Origin: CAYPNF01 sp964411985
GTDB lineage: Bacteria; Verrucomicrobiota; Verrucomicrobiia; Limisphaerales; J093
Assembly (NCBI GenBank): GCA_964411985.1
Contig: CAYPNF010000042.1
Span: 1 to 64,000 of the forward strand
DNA length: 64,000 bases
Reading direction: 5' to 3'
Made by a program: the position numbers and the translations under genes. Of this stretch, positions 36,209-45,177 are shown in pieces. Within the stretch, counting starts at the first letter, position 1. Every line of letters starts with the position of its first letter. The notes under the pieces were generated by a model. That model saw nothing but the letters and a program-made list of their open reading frames with translations, was not told the origin of the DNA and did no database searches.

Positions 36209-37077
36209 GGAAACGGTTTCACCCCCACCGAAGCAGCTCCACCGGGTAACGTCTCTAAAAACTTCCGTACCCCCTTCACCAGCGCCTGGGGATCCGTTTC
36301 CAACGTGTCATTATGGTCCCCGTAGATTTCGCAGAGCATTTTGGGGTTATTCGCCACGGTGAAATTGCGCTGGGCATGACGGTAGGTGACCAGCGTGTCG
36401 ACCTGGCTGTGCAGGATCAGGAGCGGCACCCGGATCCGCGGCAGTTTAGAGCCGGTATCGTAACGGATGGTCGAAATCGTGCGCACGGGCAACCAGGGGA
36501 AGAGTTCGGCGCCCAGCTCGGGGACACTGACAAAAGTGCTCTGCAGGATGAGGCCAGCCACGGGCAGCCGCAAGGCGAGTTCCGCGGCGACCCCTCCCCC
36601 CAGCGATTCTCCGTAGGCGATCACCTGGTCAGAACCGTATCCTTTGATCAGGAGCCACCGGTGAGCCGCTTCCGCGTCCAGGTAAGTCCCGGCTTCTCCT
36701 GGGCGCCCCTGGCTACGGCCATATCCGCGGTAATCAAACGCAAACACACCCAAACCGGCATCCATCAAGATCCGGTATAGATCAAGCCGATGACTCATGT
36801 TCCCGCCGTTCCCGTGGCACACGAGCGCCACGCGGGTGGCCGAGACACCTCCTTTCGCAGGGGGAAAATACCAACCGCTCAATTCCACCCCATCGGAGGT
36901 GCTGAACCTCACATCCTCCCACGGAACTCCCAAGAGACTCCCGTCGCCGTCCCAGCTACGGGTGGGATGGTACACTTGCTTATATTCGAACCACCGCAGG
37001 AAGCCGTACAAACCCGCCAACACCGCCACGGCCAGCAGCGGGATGCCCAACCAGGGATTCTTGGCGATCAAAGACAT
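36205..37077 (-). CDS. Membrane-anchored alpha/beta-hydrolase (BEM46-like)
   Basis: 290 residues. An N-terminal membrane helix (LGIPLLAVAVLAGLYGFL) is followed by an alpha/beta-hydrolase core: oxyanion loop in VALVCHGNGGNMSHR, nucleophile Ser in IAYGESLGGGVAAEL, the Asp region in LHSQVDTLV and His in YGDHNDTLE. This matches the BEM46/YqiA-like single-pass hydrolase family. It overlaps the methyltransferase gene by ATGA. The substrate is unknown. Confidence 0.85.
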   Translation of the reverse strand: MSLIAKNPWLGIPLLAVAVLAGLYGFLRWFEYKQVYHPTRSWDGDGSLLGVPWEDVRFSTSDGVELSGWYFPPAKGGVSATRVALVCHGNGGNMSHRLDLYRILMDAGLGVFAFDYRGYGRSQGRPGEAGTYLDAEAAHRWLLIKGYGSDQVIAYGESLGGGVAAELALRLPVAGLILQSTFVSVPELGAELFPWLPVRTISTIRYDTGSKLPRIRVPLLILHSQVDTLVTYRHAQRNFTVANNPKMLCEIYGDHNDTLETDPQALVKGVRKFLETLPGGAASVGVKPFP

Positions 37078-37125
37078 GATCTGGTTTCCAGCCAGGTTTC
37101 GTGCAGAACACCGGGCCCGACTCTC

Positions 37126-37641
37126 CTAGGGCCGCCTCGACGGGGTCACCGCCGGCAACGGGAGGGTATCCCCACTGTTGGTCTGGGTGGTCGGCTGATA
37201 GATCCCCGGGCCGACGCCTTCCAGCGGATCCTTAGCTCGCTGGTTTTGGTAAGCGCGGATCGCCCAAAACGTTCCTGCAGCCAGCACGCCCACCGTCAGC
37301 ACCGGCAAGGCGATCTTCCAGTTGATACGCGAAAGCCGAAGCATCCACTGATCCAAAGCGGTAGGCGCTTCAGAACCCAGGCTGGGTGGTTCCGAAAACT
37401 TCTCGGTCTTCCCCAGTTCCCGATCCAGCTCAGCCATGACGGCGGCCACATCCAGCTTCAGCAAAGCCGCGTAGGTCCGCACAAAACCGCGGATGTACAC
37501 GGGCGCCACGAAGGTCTCGTACTCCCCGACTTCCAGGGCGCGGATGTGATCCGTCCGCATCTTTGTGACATCCGCGACTTGGTGGATCGAAAGGCCCCGA
37601 GCCTCCCGCGCGCTTCGTAATTGCTCAGCAACAGTGGCCAT
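37126..37641 (-). CDS. RodZ-like membrane protein with N-terminal helix-turn-helix
   Basis: 171 residues. The N-terminal HTH (ATVAEQLRSAREARGLSIHQ and the following ADVTKMRTDHIRALEVGEYE) is the HTH_25/cro-type domain found in RodZ. A membrane helix (about 120-140, ALPVLTVGVLAAGTFWAI) and a short periplasmic tail complete it. RodZ links MreB to the envelope; here the C-terminal beta-domain is very short, so it may be a shortened version. It lies 48 bases upstream of the hydrolase/methyltransferase pair and is probably co-transcribed. Confidence 0.8.
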   Translation of the reverse strand: MATVAEQLRSAREARGLSIHQVADVTKMRTDHIRALEVGEYETFVAPVYIRGFVRTYAALLKLDVAAVMAELDRELGKTEKFSEPPSLGSEAPTALDQWMLRLSRINWKIALPVLTVGVLAAGTFWAIRAYQNQRAKDPLEGVGPGIYQPTTQTNSGDTLPLPAVTPSRRP

Positions 37642-37702
37642 GGTCGAGTCAGTCTAAGCGATCCCCACCACTTTGACAATCACCACCGGAGGCAGATGGT
37701 AA

Positions 37703-37762
37703 AGTCCACCATGAAGAGAGTCCTTCTTCCGGTTTCTTCATGAACTTCATGGTGAACCACTT
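37703..37762. repeat. Repeat family B, short copy
   Basis: Contains CACCATGAAG near 37709 and CTTCATGGTGAA near 37746, an inverted repeat shared with the element at 58246-58382. The middle is T-rich. Confidence 0.5.
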
Positions 37763-37851
37763 TTCAGCAGCTTCCCGGTCTTGCGGTCTTGCTGCCGTGT
37801 ACTTCCCTCGTTGCCATTGGGGCCTTGGCGGGCCATAATCGACCTTCCTTC

Positions 37852-38478
37852 ATGAGCATTCAGGTCGCCATTGTGGAAGACGACGCCAGTGTGCGGGAGC
37901 ATTTGGCTGCCTTGCTGGCACAGGACCCAGGGCTCTCGTGCTGCACCACTTGCGGCTCCGGAGAGGAGGCTTTGAGGCAATTGCCCAATTCCAAAGCCGA
38001 GGTGGTGCTCATGGACGTCCACCTGCCTGGCATCTCCGGCATTGACTGTGTCGCCAGCCTCTCTCAACTCCTCCCGGACGCCCACTTCGTCATGCTGACG
38101 GTTTCGGACGACAGCGATAATGTGTTCCGCGCGCTGGAGATGGGAGCAGGCGGATACCTGCTGAAACGAAGTCCTCCTTCCGAGATTCTGAAAGCGATCC
38201 GCGAAGTCCACGGGGGCGGCGCGCCGATGTCGGGCTACATCGCACGCAAGGTGGTGCAGTCGTTCCAGCGCCGCGGGCCCTCCCCGCGGGAAGCGGAGAA
38301 CCTGTCCCCGCGGGAGGAGGAAATCCTGCGCCACGTGGCTCGGGGATACATCAACAAGGAAATCGCGGAAGCGCTGGGCATCGGCCTAGAAACCGTTCGC
38401 ACGCACCTCAAGAGCATCTACGAGAAGCTCCACGTCCGTTCCCGCACCGAAGCGGTCGTAAAAGGTTTGCGCTGCTAG
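37852..38478 (+). CDS. NarL/LuxR-type response regulator
   Basis: 208 residues from the ATG at 37852, where the receiver domain begins (VAIVEDDASVREHL); upstream open codons lie in a repeat. The phospho-acceptor Asp is in VVLMDVHLPGISG and the conserved Lys in GYLLKRSPPSEILKAI. A LuxR HTH follows at about 140-205 (LSPREEEILRHVARGYINKE and IAEALGIGLETVRTHLKSIY). No histidine kinase is adjacent. It sits 29 bases upstream of the first GH172 gene on the same strand, so it could control the polysaccharide cluster. Confidence 0.9.
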   Translation: MSIQVAIVEDDASVREHLAALLAQDPGLSCCTTCGSGEEALRQLPNSKAEVVLMDVHLPGISGIDCVASLSQLLPDAHFVMLTVSDDSDNVFRALEMGAGGYLLKRSPPSEILKAIREVHGGGAPMSGYIARKVVQSFQRRGPSPREAENLSPREEEILRHVARGYINKEIAEALGIGLETVRTHLKSIYEKLHVRSRTEAVVKGLRC

Positions 38479-38507
38479 TCCCATTTTCTGCAATCTCACC
38501 CCATGCT

Positions 38508-40487
38508 ATGAGAATCCATCATCACCTTGCTCTCGGGCTCCTTCTCTCCGCTTCCACACTTCTGGCCGCGGACTCCCCCGGTATCCAGGAACTGTACCGT
38601 CTCGACCGCCTCCCGTTCCTCCGGCAATCGACCCGGGTTGCCTCCATCTCCAGCTACGACCGCACGGGGGGCAACGATGACGGTTTTTCAGGCCGTTATT
38701 CCTTCGTGCGCAAGGAGGCGGATACGTTGGTCCTGGCTGACCTGAAGGGGCCCGGTGTGATCTACCGGGTCTGGACGCCGACTCCCAGCGATGGTCTGTT
38801 GGAGTTCTACTTTGATGGGGAGACCCAACCTCGGGTGAGCGTGAAGTACCGGGATCTGTTCCTCGGCAAGCATCCGGCCTTTCCGCGTCCCTTGGTGGGA
38901 TTCGGTGCAGGTGGGTACTATTGTTACGTCCCCATGCCCTTCGCAAAATCGTGCATCGTCCGCATTCGCGCCCCCAAGACCCAGTTCTACCAGATCAATT
39001 ACGCCCTTTATGGTGCCGAAGCCGCGATCGCGAGCTTCGACCCCAATGCCACTGGAGCTTATCTCCAAGACCGTTCCAAGGCGGCCGGACTTTTCTCTAG
39101 CAGTGGACAGGATATCAGCCACTTCACCGCGCCGCCGGGTGCAAAGGTGCAAGCGACCCAGGCCAAAGTGGTCGTGGCGCCAGGTTCGAAGAAGACGCTG
39201 TTTACCACCAAGAAAGGGGGACGAATCGTGGGCCTGCGCATGACTCCCGCAGAGGCCGCGATGGGGAAGAACCGCGATCTCCTGTTGAACATCTCCTTCG
39301 ATGGCGAAGCGCCCGCCGTGCAATGTCCGCTAGGGGACTTCTTCGGGTACGCCTGGGGGCAGCCGGCTATGCAGTCGCTGCTGCTGGGAACCAGTGGCTC
39401 GACCAATTACTGCTATTTCCCGATGCCCTTCGACCGAAGCGCAACCATCGAGATCGTTTCCGAGCGAAAAACGCCGGTTGAAATCAACGCGGAGATCCTG
39501 ACCGTTCCAGTGCCCCGGTCTGCGCGGGAAGGGAAGTTCTACGCCTTATGGCGTCGGGAGAATCCCACCCGGCTCAACGAACCGTATACTCTCCTGGATA
39601 CGACCGGCTCCGGCCACCTCGTGGGTGTCATCCTGCAATCCCAGGGATTCGAGTCCGGAAAAACCCTCTTCTTCGAAGGGGACGACCAGGCAACGATCGA
39701 CGGCGAACTCACCATCCACGGCACCGGCTCCGAGGATTTCTTCAACGGCGGCTGGTACGATGTGCCCGACCGCTGGGAAAAACGCATCTCCTTCCCACTG
39801 AGTGGGTGTCTGGGTTACATGAAGCACCTCGGGCGCACTGGCGCTTACCGATTCTTCCTGGGCGATGCCCCCTCCTACCGTCAGAGCCTGAAGCAGACGA
39901 TCGAGCATGCCGGTGAGAAGAACAGCATCCTGACGGACTATTGTAGCGTGGCCCTGTTCTATTCCGAGAAGCGTCCTTCCGCCAAGCTGTCCCCTCCGCC
40001 GGTTCAAGAGCGGGCGGTGCTGGACCCTCAAGAGGTTCTCTTCCCTATCTGGTGGCAGACCCCCATTTACGCCTGGTCCTTCGACAACGCCAGCCTGACT
40101 CGCAAGAAGGAGAAGATCGGCGGTGAGGAAGTGAAGTACCTTTCCCTCACGGGCACCGGCGGCGACTGGTTTGGCCCCCATTTCATCTCGTTCACCTGCG
40201 ACCTTCCCGTGACCGCGGAGTACAAAATCTTCCTGGAAACGGTCCAAGGTCCGGCGCAAGGAATCGTCCAGCTGTTCCAGGATGAGAACCCGGTCGGCGA
40301 TCCCGTGGATCTCTACGCGGAGAAGGTGGCGAAGAGCAACCGGCTCTATCTGGGCAAGCTGTCCTTTTCAGAAGGCAAGAACAACGTTTTGTTCAAGCTC
40401 GTGGGAAAGAATGAGAAATCGGCGGCTCTCGGCCTCGACCTGACTTCGATTATCTGTGTTCGGGAAGGGACGTCAGCACCCAAGTAG
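38508..40487 (+). CDS. GH172 (DUF2961) glycoside hydrolase, secreted, copy 1
   Basis: 659 residues with a signal peptide (LALGLLLSASTLLAADSPG). The GH172 double jelly-roll covers about residues 20-420, with the typical RSTRVASISSYDRTGGNDDG-like N-terminal segment and GPGVIYRVW. Candidate catalytic glutamates are E390 in FFEGDDQATIDGE and E409 in GTGSEDFF. The spacing of 19 is 2 residues shorter than in the two neighbours. A C-terminal beta-sandwich (about 520-659) follows. GH172 enzymes act on fructofuranose dianhydride or D-arabinofuranose linkages. It ends 2 bases from the convergent protease-GH172 fusion. Confidence 0.85.
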   Translation: MRIHHHLALGLLLSASTLLAADSPGIQELYRLDRLPFLRQSTRVASISSYDRTGGNDDGFSGRYSFVRKEADTLVLADLKGPGVIYRVWTPTPSDGLLEFYFDGETQPRVSVKYRDLFLGKHPAFPRPLVGFGAGGYYCYVPMPFAKSCIVRIRAPKTQFYQINYALYGAEAAIASFDPNATGAYLQDRSKAAGLFSSSGQDISHFTAPPGAKVQATQAKVVVAPGSKKTLFTTKKGGRIVGLRMTPAEAAMGKNRDLLLNISFDGEAPAVQCPLGDFFGYAWGQPAMQSLLLGTSGSTNYCYFPMPFDRSATIEIVSERKTPVEINAEILTVPVPRSAREGKFYALWRRENPTRLNEPYTLLDTTGSGHLVGVILQSQGFESGKTLFFEGDDQATIDGELTIHGTGSEDFFNGGWYDVPDRWEKRISFPLSGCLGYMKHLGRTGAYRFFLGDAPSYRQSLKQTIEHAGEKNSILTDYCSVALFYSEKRPSAKLSPPPVQERAVLDPQEVLFPIWWQTPIYAWSFDNASLTRKKEKIGGEEVKYLSLTGTGGDWFGPHFISFTCDLPVTAEYKIFLETVQGPAQGIVQLFQDENPVGDPVDLYAEKVAKSNRLYLGKLSFSEGKNNVLFKLVGKNEKSAALGLDLTSIICVREGTSAPK

Positions 40488-40489
40488 GG

Positions 40490-42970
40490 TCAACGTCGCG
40501 CATCGAGCCCCTGCCAGCGGTGCTTCCAACCTCCTGGGATGGGGCTTTCCACTTCGAACCACCCGCCTTCCACCTTACAGCGGAGCGGGTTTCCATTCTC
40601 ATCCTTGGAGTAGCGCCCCGGCATGATTCCCGAGCGCACCAGTGTCAGCAGGGAATCGGGCAAATGCCCGTAAGCCAGCCGGTAGGCGTAGACCGCACGA
40701 CCTATGCCCAGTCGGACAAAGTGGGCTTCGTGATGGGTACGCACGGTTCGTTTCACCTCTGGAGGTAGCTTGAGGGTGCGAACAGCTTCGACCACCAGGG
40801 ACCCTTTGCGTCCGGTCTTGCTCGGGCCGGTAAAGGTGAGGTGGTGCTCGCCCGCAGCCAGTTCGTGTGTTCCCAACAAAAGGTCAGCCTCACCCGCTTC
40901 CGCAGACCGCAGCGGGGCGACAAGTACCTTCCGCCCGTCCAAAGCAATGTCATAAGTTCCCCCTTCCGGCCCCTGGCCCGCCGTCAGCCGCACAGCATAC
41001 CGGCCCGCTTCCGACAAGGTGAACGGGAAGGTCAGGGTGGCTTTGGAGTTCTGATTCGTCCAAAGGAGGACCGGACGGGCGCCGAAGAATCCGGTGGTCT
41101 GGACCTCTGGCTTGACCCGGCTTGAACTCTTGGCCTGCTGAAAGCTCCCCACCAAATGGTGCGTCTGCCAAGGCACCCTCCGGGCATGCCATCCGGGCAA
41201 AGGGGTCACTTTCTTAGGAGTACCCGTCTGATACCAAAACGAAACGCTGCTGTAAAAATCCGTCCGCTCCACAAAGAAGCCGTCCAGGTCGTCCTCACAG
41301 TTTCCGCGATGTTCCATGTCGAACTTCAGCGAGCGGCTGAAATTCACCGGGTCGAGCAGATGCCAGCGGTAACAAACGCCGCTATCCCCAGCCCGGTCGC
41401 CTTGCCAGCGAGGTTGCCCGAACCAAGGGCCGGTCCGGGTCCGGAACCCCCAAGCATCGTTGAAGTAGTCTTCGCTCCCGGTGCCCTGCAGGCTTGGGAC
41501 GGTTTCGCCATCGATGTAGAAGAAGTCGTCACCTTCCCCAAACCAACCGTCTTGGGTCATCGTGGTGGAGAGCACCGTGCCCACATAGTGCCCCTTACCC
41601 TCCAGATCCGCGAGCGTGTAGTCCCGCCCCGCCGGAGGGGGATATCCCTGCTGATAAGCTGCGTAAAAGTAGGGTGTCTCAGGCGGCAGTTCGTCGAGCT
41701 GAGTCCAATCCACCTGCCAATACAGGCCGGTGGAACGATCCGGATTGTCGTTGGTGACGGTGATGCGCGCAGAATGTCGGAAAGGCATGCGCCAGTAGCA
41801 GGAGAGCGAACCCGTAGGGGAGACTTGGACAGGCACACTCTCCACGACCGCAGGACGCCCATGCCCCACCGCGAAGAAATCGCCTAAGGGCACTTCCACG
41901 GCCGGAGTGGAACTGCCATCATAGTAGATGCGAAGTACCAGCGCATTCAGCTCCCCCACCCACCCGGCATGGCTGGTGAACCACATGTGCGTGATGACTC
42001 CTGGACCCGCCAATACCGGCATCTCCACGGCGTTGCCTGGCATCAGCCAGTTCATGTCGAGGTTTTCGGTGTGCCAACCGGGCTGTTGGTTGCTGGAAAC
42101 GCGCCGGTTACGTCCCACGATGGGGGCACCGTGGGGGGTAGTCAGGTCAGAGCGCAGTCGATCGGGATCGTAGCCACTTCCTTTCGGCCGATAATCGATC
42201 CAGACCGCATCGTTCATGTAGGCGCGAACGTATTCGTAGTTCATGGCTGAGCCAGCGGAGCCTTTGCCCGAATTGCGGATCAAGAACACGCCTCCACCCG
42301 GCTGACTGGCGTCATCACGATACCCCACCAACAGGACGCTATGGCCATCGAACACCTTGTCGGCTGAGGTCATCGCGAGCGTTCCTTCCTGCCAGGTTTC
42401 TTCCCTGGGCCAGCGAAACCCGCCGCAGACCGGCCAACCGCTCGCCAGTGTCTTCTTGATCTCTTGAAACTCCGTGTCGGTCAGGCCGGTTTCCACGTTC
42501 CAAGGCTTAATCCAATGCATCCGCAAACCGCTGTCGGCAATCCCGCGTGCCTCTGCCAGAGCCTCCGCGCTGGGCCTTCGTGCTGCATCGAACTTTTCCT
42601 GGTAGGGCATGCCAGGCTCGGTGCAGATGCCGTAGGCGGCGAATCCCGTCCACAGATCGGAAAAAAAGCTCCCGTCTTCCTTGTCGTGCGTGGCTTCGTT
42701 GGACGCCCAGTTGAGATACTCCACGCTGAGCCGGGGGCTTTTTCCCCGTTGTTGGGCCAATGCGTATTCAAGCCCGCCCACCATGGTGAAGACGGAACAG
42801 GTTCCGCGCCCCCCTTGCAAGCGCAAGGGCAGCTCGGCCCCAGCAAAGGAAGGCCGCAGGTCGCAGGACTCGGGAAGAACCGCTGCTTTCTCGCCAGCCA
42901 CAGCCAGGCCCGTCAGTGAAAGAAAAGTGAAGGTAGCGAGCCAGCCCTCAAGGGTCGATCTCTTCGTCAT
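40490..42970 (-). CDS. Papain-like protease fused to GH172 (DUF2961) glycosidase, secreted
   Basis: 826 residues from the ATG at 42970. A signal peptide (about 8-26) is followed by a C1A-like peptidase domain (about 30-265): Gln52 and Cys58 in LQGGRGTCSVFT, His210 in DGHSVLLVGYRDD and Asn233 in FLIRNSGKGS. The GH172 domain (about 280-640) follows, with candidate catalytic Glu479 in FGEGDD and Glu500 in GTGSEDYF, 21 residues apart. A beta-sandwich (about 640-750) and a 70-residue tail with AYRLAYGHLPDSLLTLV, resembling a pseudopilin C-terminal module, end the protein. It is on the minus strand between two plus-strand GH172 genes. The fusion is uninterrupted in frame; the partner relationship of the two domains is unknown. 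Confidence 0.8.
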   Translation of the reverse strand: MTKRSTLEGWLATFTFLSLTGLAVAGEKAAVLPESCDLRPSFAGAELPLRLQGGRGTCSVFTMVGGLEYALAQQRGKSPRLSVEYLNWASNEATHDKEDGSFFSDLWTGFAAYGICTEPGMPYQEKFDAARRPSAEALAEARGIADSGLRMHWIKPWNVETGLTDTEFQEIKKTLASGWPVCGGFRWPREETWQEGTLAMTSADKVFDGHSVLLVGYRDDASQPGGGVFLIRNSGKGSAGSAMNYEYVRAYMNDAVWIDYRPKGSGYDPDRLRSDLTTPHGAPIVGRNRRVSSNQQPGWHTENLDMNWLMPGNAVEMPVLAGPGVITHMWFTSHAGWVGELNALVLRIYYDGSSTPAVEVPLGDFFAVGHGRPAVVESVPVQVSPTGSLSCYWRMPFRHSARITVTNDNPDRSTGLYWQVDWTQLDELPPETPYFYAAYQQGYPPPAGRDYTLADLEGKGHYVGTVLSTTMTQDGWFGEGDDFFYIDGETVPSLQGTGSEDYFNDAWGFRTRTGPWFGQPRWQGDRAGDSGVCYRWHLLDPVNFSRSLKFDMEHRGNCEDDLDGFFVERTDFYSSVSFWYQTGTPKKVTPLPGWHARRVPWQTHHLVGSFQQAKSSSRVKPEVQTTGFFGARPVLLWTNQNSKATLTFPFTLSEAGRYAVRLTAGQGPEGGTYDIALDGRKVLVAPLRSAEAGEADLLLGTHELAAGEHHLTFTGPSKTGRKGSLVVEAVRTLKLPPEVKRTVRTHHEAHFVRLGIGRAVYAYRLAYGHLPDSLLTLVRSGIMPGRYSKDENGNPLRCKVEGGWFEVESPIPGGWKHRWQGLDARR

Positions 42971-43116
42971 AGTTAGGGGTGATTGCTCCCCGCACTCTAT
43001 CAGACGCCTGGTCAGCGTACAGTCCCCCGAACGGGGGATTCCCTTGCGCAACCACATGCGCTAAGGTCCTGACCGTCCCTTGTGCAGGACTGTCGAGTCG
43101 AAATAGAGAGTTTGTT

Positions 43117-45147
43117 ATGCGTTACCTCCTCACCACCGCTGTGGCTGCCATCGCAGCCGTCTTCACGCTCACCACCCACGCCGCCAGCGCGCTGACCTAT
43201 GTGGACCTCGTCCACAGTCTCACTGACCTGGAACACTTGGCCGTGCTGCCCGTGGAAGGGGAGACCTGCGCGCAATGGTCCAGCTATGACCGCGCCAGCC
43301 AGTATGACGCTGCCACTGGCAAGTACGTTGGCTGGGATGCCAACGGGGACGGCGGTGGTGTCATACGCAAGGAAGGGAACCAATCCGTGATGGCGGAAAT
43401 GAAGGGCCCTGGCTGCATTTGGCGCATTTGGTCCGCCACGCCCAAAGAAGGTCACGTCCGCATCTACCTGGACGGCGCCACCGAACCGACGGTCGACCTG
43501 CCCTTCCGCGGCTATTTTGATGGAAAGAACCCGCCCTTTACCCGCGGCGCGCTGGTGCACACCGTGGCCATGGGCTGGAACAACTACACCCCGATTCCCT
43601 TTCAGAAATCCTGTAAAATCGTGGCCGACCCCGGCTGGGGAGATTACTTCCAATTCGTCTATTCCACTTTCCCCGCTGGCACGCAGGTACCCACCTTCAA
43701 GCGGGAACTCAGCGCGGACGAAAACGCGTCGCTCGACCGCGCCAACCGCACCCTGACCACCCTGGGTGCCGCCAACTGGAGCACCGACCCCGGCAATGTC
43801 ACCGAGGTCAAGAGCGTGACCGTCCCCCCAGGGGGCAAAGCGGTCATGCTGAAGCTGAACGGAGCCCGCGCCATCCGCACGATCCGAGCCAAAGTCAATC
43901 TCCCCCCCACCCCACAGGACCGACAAACGCTGCGCGAACTCACTTTCAGCATCAAATGGGACGGGGAAGCCACCCCGAGCGTCTGGTCTCCCTTCGGTGA
44001 GTTCTTCGGCACGGCGGCGGGCGCCAATCGCTATCGTTCCCTTCCCAGCGGTCTGACCGAGGACGGCATCTGGTATTCGCACTGGTATATGCCTTTCGCC
44101 AAGGAAGCCCTCCTGGAACTCGCCAACGATGGATCCGAAGCCCGTACCGTCTCCTTTGAAATCATCCATGCCCCGCTCCAGCGGCCCATCAGCCAGTTGG
44201 CCCGATTCCATGCCAAGTGGCATCGGGACGCGTTCCTGCCTCAGGATCCGGAACGGAGGAAGATCGACTGGACCCTGCTCACCACCGAGGGCAAGGGGCG
44301 TTTCCTGGGCGTCATGCTCCACGTGTGGAATCCCCGGGGCGGCTGGTGGGGCGAAGGGGATGAGAAACTCTTCGTGGACGGCGAGAAGTTCCCTTCCACG
44401 ATCGGCACCGGCTCAGAGGACTACTTCGGGTATGCCTGGTGCAATCCCACCCTGTTTCAGAACGCCTATCACAACCAGACGATCAGCATGAACAACAAGG
44501 GACACATCTGCGTGAACCGCTGGCACATCATGGACAACATCCCGTTCCAGAAGCGCTTTGAGGGTGCTATCGAAAAGTACTATCCCAACAACCGTCCCAC
44601 TTTGTATGCCAGCACGGTGTATTGGTACCTGGCCCCCGGTGGCAAAGATCCCTATACCCCGCAACCCCTCTCCGAACGGTTTGGTTACTGGACCGAAGTC
44701 CAGACTTTCAAAGTTCCAGGCGTGATCGAGGGAGAAAAGCTGAAAATCCTCAGCAAGACCGGCGGAAACCCGCAGGAACAGGACCTCTCCGGCTTCGAAG
44801 GGCAGTGGAGCAATGACGCCCACTTATGGTGGATCGACGCCAAGCCAGGGGACAAGCTGGACCTCGCGCTTCCCGTAGCCAAGGAGGGACGCTACAAGCT
44901 CACCGCTCATTTCACGAAAGCGGTCGATTACGGCGTCGCGCAACCATCGCTGGACGGCAAGAAGTTGGGGGAACCGATCGACTTCTTTCACCAGCAGGTA
45001 GTGCCCTCGGACATCGTCGACCTAGGCACCCATACCCTCACGGCCGGCGAACACACCTTCACCCTCGAGGTTGTGGGAGCCAATGCCAAAGCCGTGAAGT
45101 CTTACATGGTGGGCCTGGACTACCTCAAACTGGAACCCGCCCAGTAA
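43117..45147 (+). CDS. GH172 (DUF2961) glycoside hydrolase, secreted, copy 3
   Basis: 676 residues from the ATG at 43117. A signal peptide (LLTTAVAAIAAVFTLTTHAA) is followed by the GH172 domain. Candidate catalytic glutamates are E413 in WWGEGDEKLFVDGE and E434 in GTGSEDYFGYAW, spaced by 21. N-terminal marks are QWSSYDRASQYDAATG and GPGCIWRIWSATP. A C-terminal beta-sandwich (about 540-676) may bind glycan. It heads a four-gene operon with the ABC transporter and GH116, with 30 bases to the next gene. The likely substrate is an arabinofuranose- or fructofuranose-containing glycan. Confidence 0.88.
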   Translation: MRYLLTTAVAAIAAVFTLTTHAASALTYVDLVHSLTDLEHLAVLPVEGETCAQWSSYDRASQYDAATGKYVGWDANGDGGGVIRKEGNQSVMAEMKGPGCIWRIWSATPKEGHVRIYLDGATEPTVDLPFRGYFDGKNPPFTRGALVHTVAMGWNNYTPIPFQKSCKIVADPGWGDYFQFVYSTFPAGTQVPTFKRELSADENASLDRANRTLTTLGAANWSTDPGNVTEVKSVTVPPGGKAVMLKLNGARAIRTIRAKVNLPPTPQDRQTLRELTFSIKWDGEATPSVWSPFGEFFGTAAGANRYRSLPSGLTEDGIWYSHWYMPFAKEALLELANDGSEARTVSFEIIHAPLQRPISQLARFHAKWHRDAFLPQDPERRKIDWTLLTTEGKGRFLGVMLHVWNPRGGWWGEGDEKLFVDGEKFPSTIGTGSEDYFGYAWCNPTLFQNAYHNQTISMNNKGHICVNRWHIMDNIPFQKRFEGAIEKYYPNNRPTLYASTVYWYLAPGGKDPYTPQPLSERFGYWTEVQTFKVPGVIEGEKLKILSKTGGNPQEQDLSGFEGQWSNDAHLWWIDAKPGDKLDLALPVAKEGRYKLTAHFTKAVDYGVAQPSLDGKKLGEPIDFFHQQVVPSDIVDLGTHTLTAGEHTFTLEVVGANAKAVKSYMVGLDYLKLEPAQ

Positions 45148-45177
45148 TCCCAGCTAGCCTGAGGAATCCATCCGGGC

